Assembly: GCA_965263455.1 (NCBI GenBank)
Contig: CBDHHN010000001.1
Location: 496,001 to 560,000 of the forward strand
DNA: 64,000 nucleotides
Reading direction: 5' to 3'
Source: CADEDH01 sp965263455
Lineage (GTDB): Bacteria; Actinomycetota; Acidimicrobiia; Acidimicrobiales; SZUA-35
In this document: positions 9,035-17,156 of the stretch, in pieces
Layout: each line of letters starts with the position of its first letter
Position numbering within the stretch: position 1 is the stretch's first letter
Translations under genes and position numbers: made by a program
The notes under the pieces: generated by a model
Told to the model about the DNA's origin: nothing
Seen by the model: the letters and a program-made list of their open reading frames with translations, nothing else
The model's database searches: none

Positions 9035-10041
9035 TGGTTGGCGGCACCGATGAGGGCAGCCAGGTCGACCAGGCGGTTCGAGTAGCCCCACTCGTTGTCG
9101 TACCAGCCGGCCACCTTGACCAGGTTGCCCTGGGTCATGGTCATCCCGCCGTCGAGGGTGCAGCTGGCGGGCGAGGTGACGATGTCGCTGGAGACGATGG
9201 GCTCGGTGGTGTAGTCGAGCACCCCGGCCAGCCGGCCGGAACCGGCGGCGGCGGCGAAGGCCTGGTTCACGTCGTCGACCGAGGGCTCGCCGTCGACCAC
9301 GGCGGTGAAGTCGGTGAGGGAGCCGGTGGGGACCGGGACCCGGAGGGCGGTGCCGTCGAGCTTGCCCTGCATCGACTGCAGCACCAGGCCGGTGGCCCGA
9401 GCGGCCCCGGTCGAGGTGGGGACGATGTTGATGGCGGCGGCCCGGGCCCGGCGCAGGTCCTTGTGGGGACCGTCGACCAGCTGCTGGTCGCCGGTGTAGG
9501 CGTGCACGGTCGTCATCAGACCCTGCTGAACCCCGAAGGCGTCGTCCAGCACCTTGACCATGGGGACGAAGCAGTTGGTGGTGCAGGAGGCGTTCGACAC
9601 CACCTTGTGGGTCTCGGCGTCGAACTGGTCCTCGTTGACCCCGACCACGAACGTGTTGTCGGCCCCGGAGCACGGGGCGGAAACGATCACGTAGGGGGCG
9701 CCGCCCTCGAGGTGGCCGGCTGCGGTGTCGCGGCTGGTGAACACGCCGGTGGACTCGATGACGACGTCGACCCCGAGCTCGCCCCAGGGCAGGTCGGCCG
9801 GGTTGCGCTCGCTCAGGACCTTGAGGGTGTCGCCGTCGACCGAGATACCCCCGTCGACGGCCTTGATCTCGGACTGGAGCTGGCCCAGCACCGAGTCGTA
9901 CTTGAGCAGGTGGGCCATGGTGTCGAGGGAGCCGAGGTCGTTGACGGCGACGAAGTCGAGGTCCGCCCCGGCCTCCTTGGCCGCCCGGAAGAAGTTGCGG
10001 CCGATGCGACCGAAGCCGTTGATTCCAACTCGAATAGCCAT
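9031..10041 (-). CDS. gap: glyceraldehyde-3-phosphate dehydrogenase, type I
   Basis: Oxidises and phosphorylates glyceraldehyde 3-phosphate using NAD. 336 residues from ATG 10041 (MAIRVGINGFGRIGRN), the canonical N-terminus with the dinucleotide-binding glycines. An Asp in AVNDL (Asp35) is the usual NAD-specificity residue. Catalytic Cys153 lies in SNASCTTN, with the C-terminal WYDNEWGYSNR. The stop overlaps the pgk start by ATGA. The 149 nt upstream of the gene separate it from yvcK; in most actinobacteria whiA is in this slot, and it is absent here. Confidence 0.98.
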   Translation of the reverse strand: MAIRVGINGFGRIGRNFFRAAKEAGADLDFVAVNDLGSLDTMAHLLKYDSVLGQLQSEIKAVDGGISVDGDTLKVLSERNPADLPWGELGVDVVIESTGVFTSRDTAAGHLEGGAPYVIVSAPCSGADNTFVVGVNEDQFDAETHKVVSNASCTTNCFVPMVKVLDDAFGVQQGLMTTVHAYTGDQQLVDGPHKDLRRARAAAINIVPTSTGAARATGLVLQSMQGKLDGTALRVPVPTGSLTDFTAVVDGEPSVDDVNQAFAAAAGSGRLAGVLDYTTEPIVSSDIVTSPASCTLDGGMTMTQGNLVKVAGWYDNEWGYSNRLVDLAALIGAANQ

Positions 10042-10190
10042 TGCTGCGCTGTTCTCCAGAGATTGTCGTCGGCAGCACCCCTGCCGAGCAGGTCGGGGCG
10101 GCGTGGTGCCCCGGTCGACACTAGCGGGCCCGGCACCCCAAGGCGGCCAGGGCCGGACACCATCCGGGCACAAAAACCCGGGTCGGTGAC

Positions 10191-11123
10191 CTATGACCGG
10201 CCGGCATAGACCGAGGCCAGGACGGGGCCCAGCTTGTCGGGGTCGTGGCCCCAGCCGTCGGCGGCGGCCACCGGGGCCCGCACGACCCGAGGTCCCTCGA
10301 TCGGTTCGGGGTCGGCCGAGGCGGGGGCGATCACCACGTCGACCGTGATCCCGTGCGCGGCCAGGGTGGCGAGATGGGCGGCCAGACCGAACCCCCGGGC
10401 CATCGCCTTCTCGCTGGCCACGTTGGCCACGTAGACCCGTTGACCCCGATTGGCCTGCACGGCGGCCAGTATCCCGGGGACGACGGCGGAGGCGAGCACG
10501 CTGGTGAACAGCGAGCCGGGGCCGATGACGACCTGGTCGGCCTCGGCCACGGCGTCGACGGCCCGGTTCGACACCGGCGGCCGGGCCGGGTTGAACCGCA
10601 GGTTGCGGATCCCGGTGGCGTGTTCGATGGTGACCTCGCCCGTGATCGTCCCCTGGTCGGAGTCGGCCAGCAACTGCACCGGGATGGTGGCGGCGGGCAC
10701 GATGGTGTCGGCCACGCCGACGACCCGGCACAACTCGTCGATGGCGGCCTCGAAGTCGTCGGCCACCATGGCCAGGCCGGCCAGGAGCAGGTTGCCGATC
10801 GGATGATCCCGCAGCTCGCCGTCGGTGAACCGGTACTCCAGGGCCCGACTGAGCAAGGTCGGTTCGGCCACCAGGGCCGAGATGCAGCGGCGCACATCGC
10901 CCGGAGGGGCGATGCCGAACTCGGTCCGCAGCCGACCGCTCGATCCCCCGTCGTCCCCGACCGAGACCACGCCGGTCAGCTCAGAGGCGTAGGACCGGGC
11001 GGCCTGGAGGGTGGCGGCCAAGCCATGTCCGCCGCCGAGGGCCACCACTCGGGGACCATTCGCGCTCTCGTCGGCCGCGCCGCCGCGGTGGCCGTGTCCG
11101 TTGTCAGTGGCGGTCGATGTCAC
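10191..11123 (-). CDS. yvcK: YvcK/CofD-like protein (gluconeogenesis factor)
   Basis: A 310-residue cytoplasmic protein of the YvcK group (MgfK, CuvA in mycobacteria), which binds UDP-sugars and links carbon metabolism to cell-wall synthesis. Motifs: the N-terminal nucleotide loop ALGGGHGLAATL, the strongly conserved VGDDGGSSGRLR, and VIGPGSLFTSVL near residue 200. The GTG start (11123) lies inside the end of rapZ, a 20-nt overlap indicating coupling. The rapZ-yvcK pair is the standard order. The first ~22 residues are low-complexity and probably disordered. Confidence 0.95.
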   Translation of the reverse strand: MTSTATDNGHGHRGGAADESANGPRVVALGGGHGLAATLQAARSYASELTGVVSVGDDGGSSGRLRTEFGIAPPGDVRRCISALVAEPTLLSRALEYRFTDGELRDHPIGNLLLAGLAMVADDFEAAIDELCRVVGVADTIVPAATIPVQLLADSDQGTITGEVTIEHATGIRNLRFNPARPPVSNRAVDAVAEADQVVIGPGSLFTSVLASAVVPGILAAVQANRGQRVYVANVASEKAMARGFGLAAHLATLAAHGITVDVVIAPASADPEPIEGPRVVRAPVAAADGWGHDPDKLGPVLASVYAGRS

Positions 11124-11955
11124 GATGGCTCACCCTCGGTTGCCAGCCCCGCTCCGTCAGCCGTACCGCCACCTCCTCGGTCACGGCCACGGATCGATGA
11201 CGACCCCCCGTGCACCCGAAGGCGAGACTCAGGTACGACTTGCCCTCCTCAGCGTAGGCCGGGAGAAGGGTGTCCAACAGCGCGAGGAGTCGATCGAGGA
11301 ACTCCCCCGTGACCTCCCGCCCCACCACGAACTCCTGGATCGACTGGTCCAACCCGCTCAGGGGCCGCAGCTCGTCGACCCAGTTGGGGTTGGGCAGGAA
11401 CCGGCAGTCGATGACCAGATCCGCATCGAGGGGGAGGCCGTGCTTGAACCCGAACGAGGAGACCAGGACCCGCAACGACCCGTCATTCCCGGCCTCGGCG
11501 AAGAACCCCGTGACCCGTTCCCGCAGCTGGTGGGGGTTCAGCTCGGTGGTGTCGACCACCAGGTCGGCCGCCTCTCGGGTCGGAGCCAACAATGTCCGCT
11601 CCCGCTCGATGGCCTCGACCAACGGGGTCCCGTCGTCGGCCAGAGGGTGGCGGCGCCGGGTCAGCTCGTAGCGCCGGACCAGGACGTCGGTCGAGGCCTC
11701 CAGGAACACCACCGTCAGGGCCGAGACGTCGGCCCGGAGCGCCTCGATCTCGGCCAGCGACTCGCTGAATCCGGCCATGGCCAACGCCACCCGCTCGTAC
11801 CCGCCCGTCGACGATGCCAGCTCCCCGACCTTGGAGACGAGCCCGGCCGGGAGGTTGTCGATGACGAACCAGCCGAGGTCCTCCAACGCCCCACCGGCGA
11901 CCGACCGGCCGGCTCCGGATAGACCCGTGATCACCACGACCTGCGACACGCCCAC
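11104..11955 (-). CDS. rapZ: RapZ family nucleotide-binding protein (RNase adapter)
   Basis: A 283-residue P-loop protein. N-terminal Walker A is GLSGAGRS (Arg in place of Lys, common in actinobacterial members), then FVIDNLPAGL and Walker B-like VVFLEA. The C-terminal domain has FGFKHGLPLDADLVIDCRFLPNP and FGCTGGRHRSV, both diagnostic. In E. coli RapZ guides RNase E to the GlmZ sRNA; actinobacteria lack GlmZ, so here a role in cell-wall precursor metabolism or nucleotide sensing is likelier. GTG 11955 and GTG 11949 are both possible starts; the second gives the tighter N-terminus. Overlaps yvcK. Confidence 0.95.
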   Translation of the reverse strand: MGVSQVVVITGLSGAGRSVAGGALEDLGWFVIDNLPAGLVSKVGELASSTGGYERVALAMAGFSESLAEIEALRADVSALTVVFLEASTDVLVRRYELTRRRHPLADDGTPLVEAIERERTLLAPTREAADLVVDTTELNPHQLRERVTGFFAEAGNDGSLRVLVSSFGFKHGLPLDADLVIDCRFLPNPNWVDELRPLSGLDQSIQEFVVGREVTGEFLDRLLALLDTLLPAYAEEGKSYLSLAFGCTGGRHRSVAVTEEVAVRLTERGWQPRVSHRDIDRH

Positions 11956-12019
11956 ACGTGTAGCACGGTCCGGGCCGCCGGCCGGGGATCGGCCGACAGA
12001 CGACGCGTGGGCCGAGCCG

Positions 12020-12835
12020 TCAGGCCCGGGTCAGGACCAGGGCGGCGAGGCGGGGAACCGTGGCCGCCTCGGTGTACTCGGGGGCCGCGGCCAGGAACCC
12101 GGGAGGCGGGGCCGGTTCGTGCATCCGGGTGAGGACGAGGCCGGCGTCGGCCAGGGCGTTGAGGTAACGCGAGAGGGGGCGGTGGACGAAGCGGATGTGC
12201 ACGCCCTTCTGGACCTCCTCCACCGTCGACGCCTCGGGCAGGTAGGGGCCGATGCGCCAGTACTGCTCCGGGGGATCGAGGATCTGGTCGTCGATCCAGC
12301 CGCTGCCCGGGGTCTGGAGGAGCGGGTGGTTGAGCAGGAACACGAACCGGCCGCCCGGCCGCAGGACCCGGGCCACCTCGCCGATGGCCTCGTCGACGGC
12401 GTCGATGTGTTCGAACACCAGGCAGGCCACGGCCACATCGACCGACGCCGACCGGATGGGGATGGCATCGGCCGCCGCCTGCAGGTATCGGGGGCCGCCG
12501 GCCCGGACCGCCGCCGTGGCCAGTTGGGCCCGTACCGGGTCGAAGCCGACCAGCCGCCGTGTCGGCCCGTCGAGGGAGTGGGCGAGGGCTCGGGCCACCT
12601 GGCCCTCCCCCGTCCCCACGTCGAGGACGGCGGCGGGCCGGTCGAGGCCTGCCGTGGCCCCGGCCACCTCGTCCTCGATCAGGGGAATGATCTGCTCGGT
12701 GTACTCCGGGTCGACCCCGTCGGTGAACTCGCGCTGCCACCAGTCGGTGGTGCCGGGATCGTCCCACCGCCCATCGCCGGGCCCGTCCTCCGAGCGTCCG
12801 GGCCGTTCCGACCGATCGTCTGAATCGACTGCCAC
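12020..12835 (-). CDS. class I SAM-dependent methyltransferase
   Basis: A 271-residue protein with a Methyltransf_11 domain: motif I AVLDVGTGEGQVARAL (about residues 69-84), GFDPVRAQLATA, and post-motif VACLVFEHIDAVDEAIGEVARVLRPGGR. The first 30 residues are hydrophilic and probably disordered. A C-terminal section (ADAGLVLTRMHEP) resembles SAM enzymes acting on small molecules or glycans. The substrate is unknown. GTG 12835 is supported by a TAGATT hexamer ending 6 nt before it, implying a leaderless mRNA. It lies between uvrC and rapZ on the same strand. Confidence 0.88.
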   Translation of the reverse strand: MAVDSDDRSERPGRSEDGPGDGRWDDPGTTDWWQREFTDGVDPEYTEQIIPLIEDEVAGATAGLDRPAAVLDVGTGEGQVARALAHSLDGPTRRLVGFDPVRAQLATAAVRAGGPRYLQAAADAIPIRSASVDVAVACLVFEHIDAVDEAIGEVARVLRPGGRFVFLLNHPLLQTPGSGWIDDQILDPPEQYWRIGPYLPEASTVEEVQKGVHIRFVHRPLSRYLNALADAGLVLTRMHEPAPPPGFLAAAPEYTEAATVPRLAALVLTRA

Positions 12836-12841
12836 CCGTGC

Positions 12842-12847
12842 AATCTA
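12842..12847 (-). promoter_or_regulatory. -10 element for the methyltransferase gene (leaderless)
   Basis: TAGATT on the minus strand, separated by 6 nt (GCACGG) from GTG 12835. This fits the TAnnnT-6/7-start arrangement of actinobacterial leaderless transcripts. Confidence 0.5.
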
Positions 12848-12862
12848 GGGTCGGCGTCGCCG

Positions 12863-14767
12863 TCAGCCGCGGGCCCGGCCGGGCAGCGCCACCCGGGTCG
12901 TCCGGGCCGGGTCGAGGCCGTGGGTCTTGGCGTAGACGGCATCGGCCACGGCGTCGGGCAGCCAGCTGAGGGCTTTGAGGTCGTCGAGTTCGGCTCGACG
13001 GACCTTGGCGATGGAGCCGAACTCCTTGACCAGCCGCTTGCGTCGGGTCGGGCCGAGACCGGGGATGTCGTCGAGGATCGAGGTCGTCATGCGCTTGTTG
13101 CGCAGGCGTCGGTGGTAGTCGACGGCGAACCGATGGGACTCGTCCCGGATCCGCTGCAACAGGTAGAGGGCCTCCGACTGGCGGGCGATGACGACGGGAT
13201 CGGCTCGGCCCGGGAGGTAGACCTCCTCGAACCGCTTGGCCAGGGCGGCGACCGGGATCTGATCGGTGAGACCCAGCTGGTCCAGGACCCGCACCGCCAC
13301 CCCGAGCTGGCCCTTGCCTCCGTCGACCACCAGGAGCTGGGGCGGGTACTGGAACCGGCCCCGCTCGGCCACCGGCTTGTCCCGATCCTCCAGGTAGTTT
13401 CGGAGGCGTCGGGTCAGGACTTCCTCCATGGCGGCGAAGTCGTCGTTCTGTTCGACGGTGCGGACCTTGAACCGGCGGTACTGGTTCTTGGCCGCGATGC
13501 CGTCCTCGACCACCACCATCGAGCCGACGTAGTCGGTGCCCTGCAGGTGGCTCATGTCGTAGCACTCGATGCGGAGCGGGGCGTCGGGCAGATCGAGCCA
13601 CTCCTGTAGCTCGTTGAGGGCCCGGGCCCGGCTGTTGTGGTCGGTGGCCCGCTTGAGTCGATGGCGGGTGAAGGCCTCCTCGGCGTTCTGGGTCACGGTG
13701 GCCAGCAGTTCGGTCTTGGCCCCCCGCTTCGGCACCCGGATGTTCACCCTCGACTCCCGGAGCAACCCCAGCCACTCCTGGTACAGCTCGGTGTCGGACG
13801 GTTCGTGGGGCACCAGGATCGCCTTGGGCATCCCCTGGACGGGCGGCTCGTCGTAGACGGCCTCCAGGATCTTGTCGATCAGCTCGGCCTCGTCGAGCGG
13901 CTCGGCCTTGTCGAGGATCAGACTGCGCCGACCGGTGACCCGCCCCCGGCGGACGTGGAACACGAAGACCGAGGCCTCCAGATCGTCGTCGGCCACGCCG
14001 ATGACGTCGAGGTCCTCGGTGCGGTCGGCCACCATCTGCTGCTTCTCGATGGCCTTGCGAACGGTGGCCAGCCGATCCCGGATGCGGGCCGCCTTCTCGA
14101 ACTCCAGCTCCTCGGCCGCCTCGCCCATCTCGCGCTCGAGCTTGTCGAGGACGGGCTGGGTCTCGCCGTCGAGGAAGGCGCACAACTCCCCCACCAGCAG
14201 CTTGTACTCCTCGGGCTCGATCTCGCCCACGCACGGGCCCGAGCACTTCTCGATGTGGAACAGCAGGCACGGCTTGCCCAACTTGGCGTGCCGATCGAGC
14301 TTGGCGTTGGTGCAGGTCCGGATGGGGAAGGTCCGGAGCAGGTGATCCAGGGTGTCGCGGATGGCGTAGGCATGGGCGTAGGGCCCGAAGTAGCGGGTGC
14401 CCTTGCGTTTGCGGCCCCGCATGACCTGGGCCCGGGGCCACTGGTCCGACATGGTCACGGCCAGGAACGGGTAGCTCTTGTCGTCGACCAGGCGAACGTT
14501 GAACCGAGGCCGGTGCTCCTTGATGAGGTTGTACTCCAGCATCAGGGCCTCGACCTCGTTGCGGACCTGGATCCATTCGACCGAGTCGGCGGTGGCCACC
14601 ATCTGCGCCGTGCGCGGATGAAGGTTGATCGGGTTCTGGAAGTAGCTGGAGAGGCGCGATCGCAGCGAGCTGGCCTTGCCCACGTAGATGACCCGACCGT
14701 GCTCGTCCTTGAACTGGTAGGAGCCCGGGGTGTCGGGAATGGAGCCGGTCGGCGGGCGGGTGACCAC
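12863..14767 (-). CDS. uvrC: excinuclease ABC subunit C
   Basis: The dual-incision nuclease of nucleotide excision repair, acting after UvrAB locates damage. 634 residues with a full domain set: N-terminal GIY-YIG nuclease (PGSYQFKDEHGRVIYVGKAS, residues ~14-33), a Cys-containing region (CLLFHIEKCSGPC), UvrB-binding UVR segment (about 210-245), RNase H-like nuclease core (LLVVDGGKGQL; PVAALAKRFEEVYLPG) and C-terminal helix-hairpin-helix (SILDDIPGLGPTRRKRLVKEFGS). GTG 14767 is supported by a TAGGAT hexamer 6 nt upstream. Confidence 0.98.
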   Translation of the reverse strand: MVTRPPTGSIPDTPGSYQFKDEHGRVIYVGKASSLRSRLSSYFQNPINLHPRTAQMVATADSVEWIQVRNEVEALMLEYNLIKEHRPRFNVRLVDDKSYPFLAVTMSDQWPRAQVMRGRKRKGTRYFGPYAHAYAIRDTLDHLLRTFPIRTCTNAKLDRHAKLGKPCLLFHIEKCSGPCVGEIEPEEYKLLVGELCAFLDGETQPVLDKLEREMGEAAEELEFEKAARIRDRLATVRKAIEKQQMVADRTEDLDVIGVADDDLEASVFVFHVRRGRVTGRRSLILDKAEPLDEAELIDKILEAVYDEPPVQGMPKAILVPHEPSDTELYQEWLGLLRESRVNIRVPKRGAKTELLATVTQNAEEAFTRHRLKRATDHNSRARALNELQEWLDLPDAPLRIECYDMSHLQGTDYVGSMVVVEDGIAAKNQYRRFKVRTVEQNDDFAAMEEVLTRRLRNYLEDRDKPVAERGRFQYPPQLLVVDGGKGQLGVAVRVLDQLGLTDQIPVAALAKRFEEVYLPGRADPVVIARQSEALYLLQRIRDESHRFAVDYHRRLRNKRMTTSILDDIPGLGPTRRKRLVKEFGSIAKVRRAELDDLKALSWLPDAVADAVYAKTHGLDPARTTRVALPGRARG

Positions 14768-14773
14768 CCCTCG

Positions 14774-14779
14774 ATCCTA
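14774..14779 (-). promoter_or_regulatory. -10 element of uvrC (leaderless)
   Basis: TAGGAT on the minus strand, 6 nt (CGAGGG) before the uvrC GTG. No ribosome site intervenes, so transcription probably starts at or next to the initiation codon. No convincing LexA box is seen nearby. Confidence 0.6.
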
Positions 14780-14825
14780 GCGGCGGGCCCTCTCACGGCC
14801 GGGGCCCGTCGCCCGATGGGAAGGG

Positions 14826-16163
14826 ATGACCATCGGCGGGTTGCGCAACGGACGGCGGGGGCGGCCGCTCCCGTTCCCGGCCCTGGCCGCCGACCAGGCC
14901 GTCTACTCGGCCTCGAACTTCGCCCTGGCCGCCCTGGCCGGACGCACCCTGGATCGAGCCGACTTCGGCCGATTCGCCCTGCTGGCCCTGGCCTCGGCGG
15001 TGGCGGTGGCCCTGGTGCGGGCCGTCTGGCTGGAACCCGATCTGGCCCGGAGGCCCGGCCCCCGGACGGTTGGCCCCCGGTACTGGACCGCGGTGGCGTC
15101 GGTTGCGTTGGTGGCGACGGTCTCCGGGTTCGGCCTGTGGTGGGTGGACGGCTCCGCCGCCGTGATCGGTGGCCTGGCCGCCGTGGTGACGTTGGCCCAG
15201 GACCGGGCCCGGTACCGGGCCCTTGCCGGTGACCGGTTCCGGCGCCTGCTCATCGGCGATGTGGCGTGGTTGGCGGTGGCGGTGGCCGCCGTCGCCGGGC
15301 TGGGCCGATCGGCCACACCGGCCACCGTGATGACCGTGTGGTTGGCCGGCGCCGCCGCCGGGCTCCTCCCCCATCTGAGCCCGGTCCGATCCGGGTCGCA
15401 GCGCCTCCCCCGACCCGATCGAGGCCCCGGCGTCGACTGCGACCACCCGGAGTCGGGGCGCCCCGGACGACGACGGGCGCTGCTGGTCGACTTCCTGCTG
15501 GCGACCGGGTCCACCCAACTCGGCGGACTGGCCCTCGGGGCTCTGCTCCCCCTCGATCAGTTCGCCGCACTTCGGGGCGCCATCGTGGCCTACGGGCCGG
15601 TCGGTATCGCGGTGGCCGCCCTCTCGACCTGGGTGTTCGCCTCGGGGACCGGGCTCGGTCCGGGACCGGTGGGCCGCCGGGCGGCGGCGGTGGCGCTGCT
15701 GAGTCTGGGCTTGACCGTGGTTGCGGTGGCCACCCCGGCCACCGTGGGGCGGGCGATCCTGGGCTCGGCCTGGCCGTCGCCGGCGGTGCTGGCCCTGATC
15801 GGTCTGTCGGTCACGGGCCAGGCCGTCTCGGGACCCGGGTTCGCACTCCTGCGCCTGGCCGACGACCGTCGCCGGCTCCTGGCCCTACGCGCCGGGGGCC
15901 TGGTGGTCTTCCTCGGCCTCACCCTGGGTGCGGCCGTCCGCCATGGCGACGCCGCCTGGGTCGCCGCCGGGTATGCCACCGCCAATGCGGTGGTGGCAGC
16001 CGCCGTCTGGCTCGGTCCGGCGCCGCGGGTCGGAGTCGAGGTCGGAGTCGGAGTAGGGGTAGGGGTTGGAGACCAGGCTGATCCAGCCCACGGCGGAGGC
16101 GAGCCGGACGGCGGCCAGCCCGGGCCCGGCCATGACCGTGGCCATGTGCCGTCGGAGCGCTGA
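14826..16163 (+). CDS. flippase-like polytopic membrane protein (polysaccharide export type)
   Basis: A 445-residue protein with about 11-12 hydrophobic segments between residues 15 and 400 and Arg-rich loops, the layout of divergent Wzx/MurJ-type lipid-linked oligosaccharide flippases (ALAADQAVYSASNFALA near the N-terminus is reminiscent of helix 1). No catalytic motif is expected. It lies beside a sulfotransferase, GT2 glycosyltransferase and sugar transferase, which supports surface-glycan export. The last ~45 residues are low-complexity (GVGVGVG then Gly/Pro/Asp-rich) and overlap the convergent sulfotransferase by 279 nt, so the true C-terminus is doubtful. Start ATG 14826 follows GGGAAGGG at very short spacing. 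Confidence 0.65.
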   Translation: MTIGGLRNGRRGRPLPFPALAADQAVYSASNFALAALAGRTLDRADFGRFALLALASAVAVALVRAVWLEPDLARRPGPRTVGPRYWTAVASVALVATVSGFGLWWVDGSAAVIGGLAAVVTLAQDRARYRALAGDRFRRLLIGDVAWLAVAVAAVAGLGRSATPATVMTVWLAGAAAGLLPHLSPVRSGSQRLPRPDRGPGVDCDHPESGRPGRRRALLVDFLLATGSTQLGGLALGALLPLDQFAALRGAIVAYGPVGIAVAALSTWVFASGTGLGPGPVGRRAAAVALLSLGLTVVAVATPATVGRAILGSAWPSPAVLALIGLSVTGQAVSGPGFALLRLADDRRRLLALRAGGLVVFLGLTLGAAVRHGDAAWVAAGYATANAVVAAAVWLGPAPRVGVEVGVGVGVGVGDQADPAHGGGEPDGGQPGPGHDRGHVPSER

Positions 16164-17156
16164 CTGCTGGTAGCGCCACCGCTCGTCGACCTCGATCCGG
16201 GTCGGGCCCCCGTCCCAGCGAACCGGGTTGCCGCCCACCGCATGGCGCCATACCCGTTCGACGGCCGGGTGTGGCGCCCCGGCCGTCGCCGTCGCCGTCG
16301 GAGTGGGAGTGGGCGTGGGGGCCGGGCGCCGGGGGGCGGCGACGGCGTCGGCGTCGCGAGCGAGGGTCTGATAGCGGAGGTGGGGCAGGCCCACCCCGGA
16401 GCGGGCCGCCTCCACCATCCCCGAGATGACGGCGAACGACCACCGGAGGGACGAGCCGACGGTCCCGTGGCGGGGCATGGGGCGGCCGTCGGCCTCGGGC
16501 CGCGGTTTGGGCCGCCCCCACGAATGGGCCACCGCCGCCGGCTCCCGGGTCAACAGGACCACGGTGGGTCGGGCCCCGGCCAACCTCAGGAGCCGGGCCT
16601 GGGCCGCCGACTTGCTGGAGTCCCAGATGATCGGCCGGGGTGCGCACTCCGGTTCGGCCTCCACCCCGGCCTCCACCCCGGCCTCCACCCCGGCCTCCAG
16701 TTCAGCCGTCGATTCGGTCCGCAGTTCGGCCTCGATGGCCAGGATCAAGTCCCTGGTGGCAGCGACGAGGGGCTCGACCCGGTGGGCCCAACGTCGGGGG
16801 GTGAGCACCATCGCCGGCCACGAGCGGTAGGTGGCCCGAGCCTGCCGCAGGTCCTCCAACCGGCGGCATCGGTCGGGCCAGTCGGGCCCGAGGGCCCGGG
16901 CCAGCACCGACGACCAGAACGGGCACTCGTGGCCTGCCCGGCCACAGCCGCACAACTGGTTCTCCACCCCGATCCGTTGCCACACGTGGACCAGTTCACC
17001 GAGGGTGACGACTCCCCGTTCCCCGAGGACGAGGTCGAGGGCGGTCGACCCGCTCCGACCGGGGCCGACCACCACGTACCAGCCGGGCCCCCAACGCGAC
17101 ACCCGGTCGGGGGATGGTCCGACCCACGGCCTCCGACGGCGGGGCGACTCGATCAT
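15885..17156 (-). CDS. sulfotransferase family protein
   Basis: Predicted to move sulfate from PAPS onto a glycan or other acceptor. 423 residues from ATG 17156, chosen because it overlaps the upstream glycosyltransferase stop as ATGA (17153-17156). The 5'-phosphosulfate loop is VVGPGRSGSTALDLVLG (residues ~29-45). The second PAPS contact region is likely PHLRYQTLARD. A Cys-rich patch (QLCGCGRAGHECPF) is typical of some bacterial family members. Three low-complexity insertions, each encoded by a tandem repeat, are present: (EAGV)n, a Pro/Thr/Ala run, and SDSDLDSD near the end. The last ~60 residues overlap the convergent flippase-like gene and are probably not part of the domain. Confidence 0.75.
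   Translation of the reverse strand: MIESPRRRRPWVGPSPDRVSRWGPGWYVVVGPGRSGSTALDLVLGERGVVTLGELVHVWQRIGVENQLCGCGRAGHECPFWSSVLARALGPDWPDRCRRLEDLRQARATYRSWPAMVLTPRRWAHRVEPLVAATRDLILAIEAELRTESTAELEAGVEAGVEAGVEAEPECAPRPIIWDSSKSAAQARLLRLAGARPTVVLLTREPAAVAHSWGRPKPRPEADGRPMPRHGTVGSSLRWSFAVISGMVEAARSGVGLPHLRYQTLARDADAVAAPRRPAPTPTPTPTATATAGAPHPAVERVWRHAVGGNPVRWDGGPTRIEVDERWRYQQSALRRHMATVMAGPGLAAVRLASAVGWISLVSNPYPYSDSDLDSDPRRRTEPDGGCHHRIGGGIPGGDPGGVAMADGRTQGEAEEDHQAPGA
16032..16070. repeat. degenerate hexamer array in the convergent gene overlap
   Basis: Six units of GGAGTC/GAGGTC/GGAGTA/GGGGTA/GGGGTT type. On plus they encode Gly-Val repeats at the end of the flippase-like protein; on minus they encode the Ser-Asp and Pro-Tyr run of the sulfotransferase. 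Confidence 0.85.
16282..16323. repeat. hexamer array encoding a Pro/Thr/Ala run
   Basis: Seven hexamers (GCCGTC three times, then GGAGTG, GGAGTG, GGCGTG, GGGGCC) giving alternating Pro-Thr and Ala-Thr on the minus strand inside the sulfotransferase. Such arrays are prone to slippage. Confidence 0.85.
16656..16699. repeat. 12-bp tandem repeat encoding EAGV units
   Basis: Three perfect copies of GGCCTCCACCCC (16656-16691) plus a partial fourth. On the minus strand they encode Glu-Ala-Gly-Val repeats in the sulfotransferase. Confidence 0.9.

Noticed and set aside
9034..10078. Long upstream extension of pgk through gap
   Set aside because: The extension is the out-of-frame shadow of gap; ATGA coupling fixes the pgk start at 9034.
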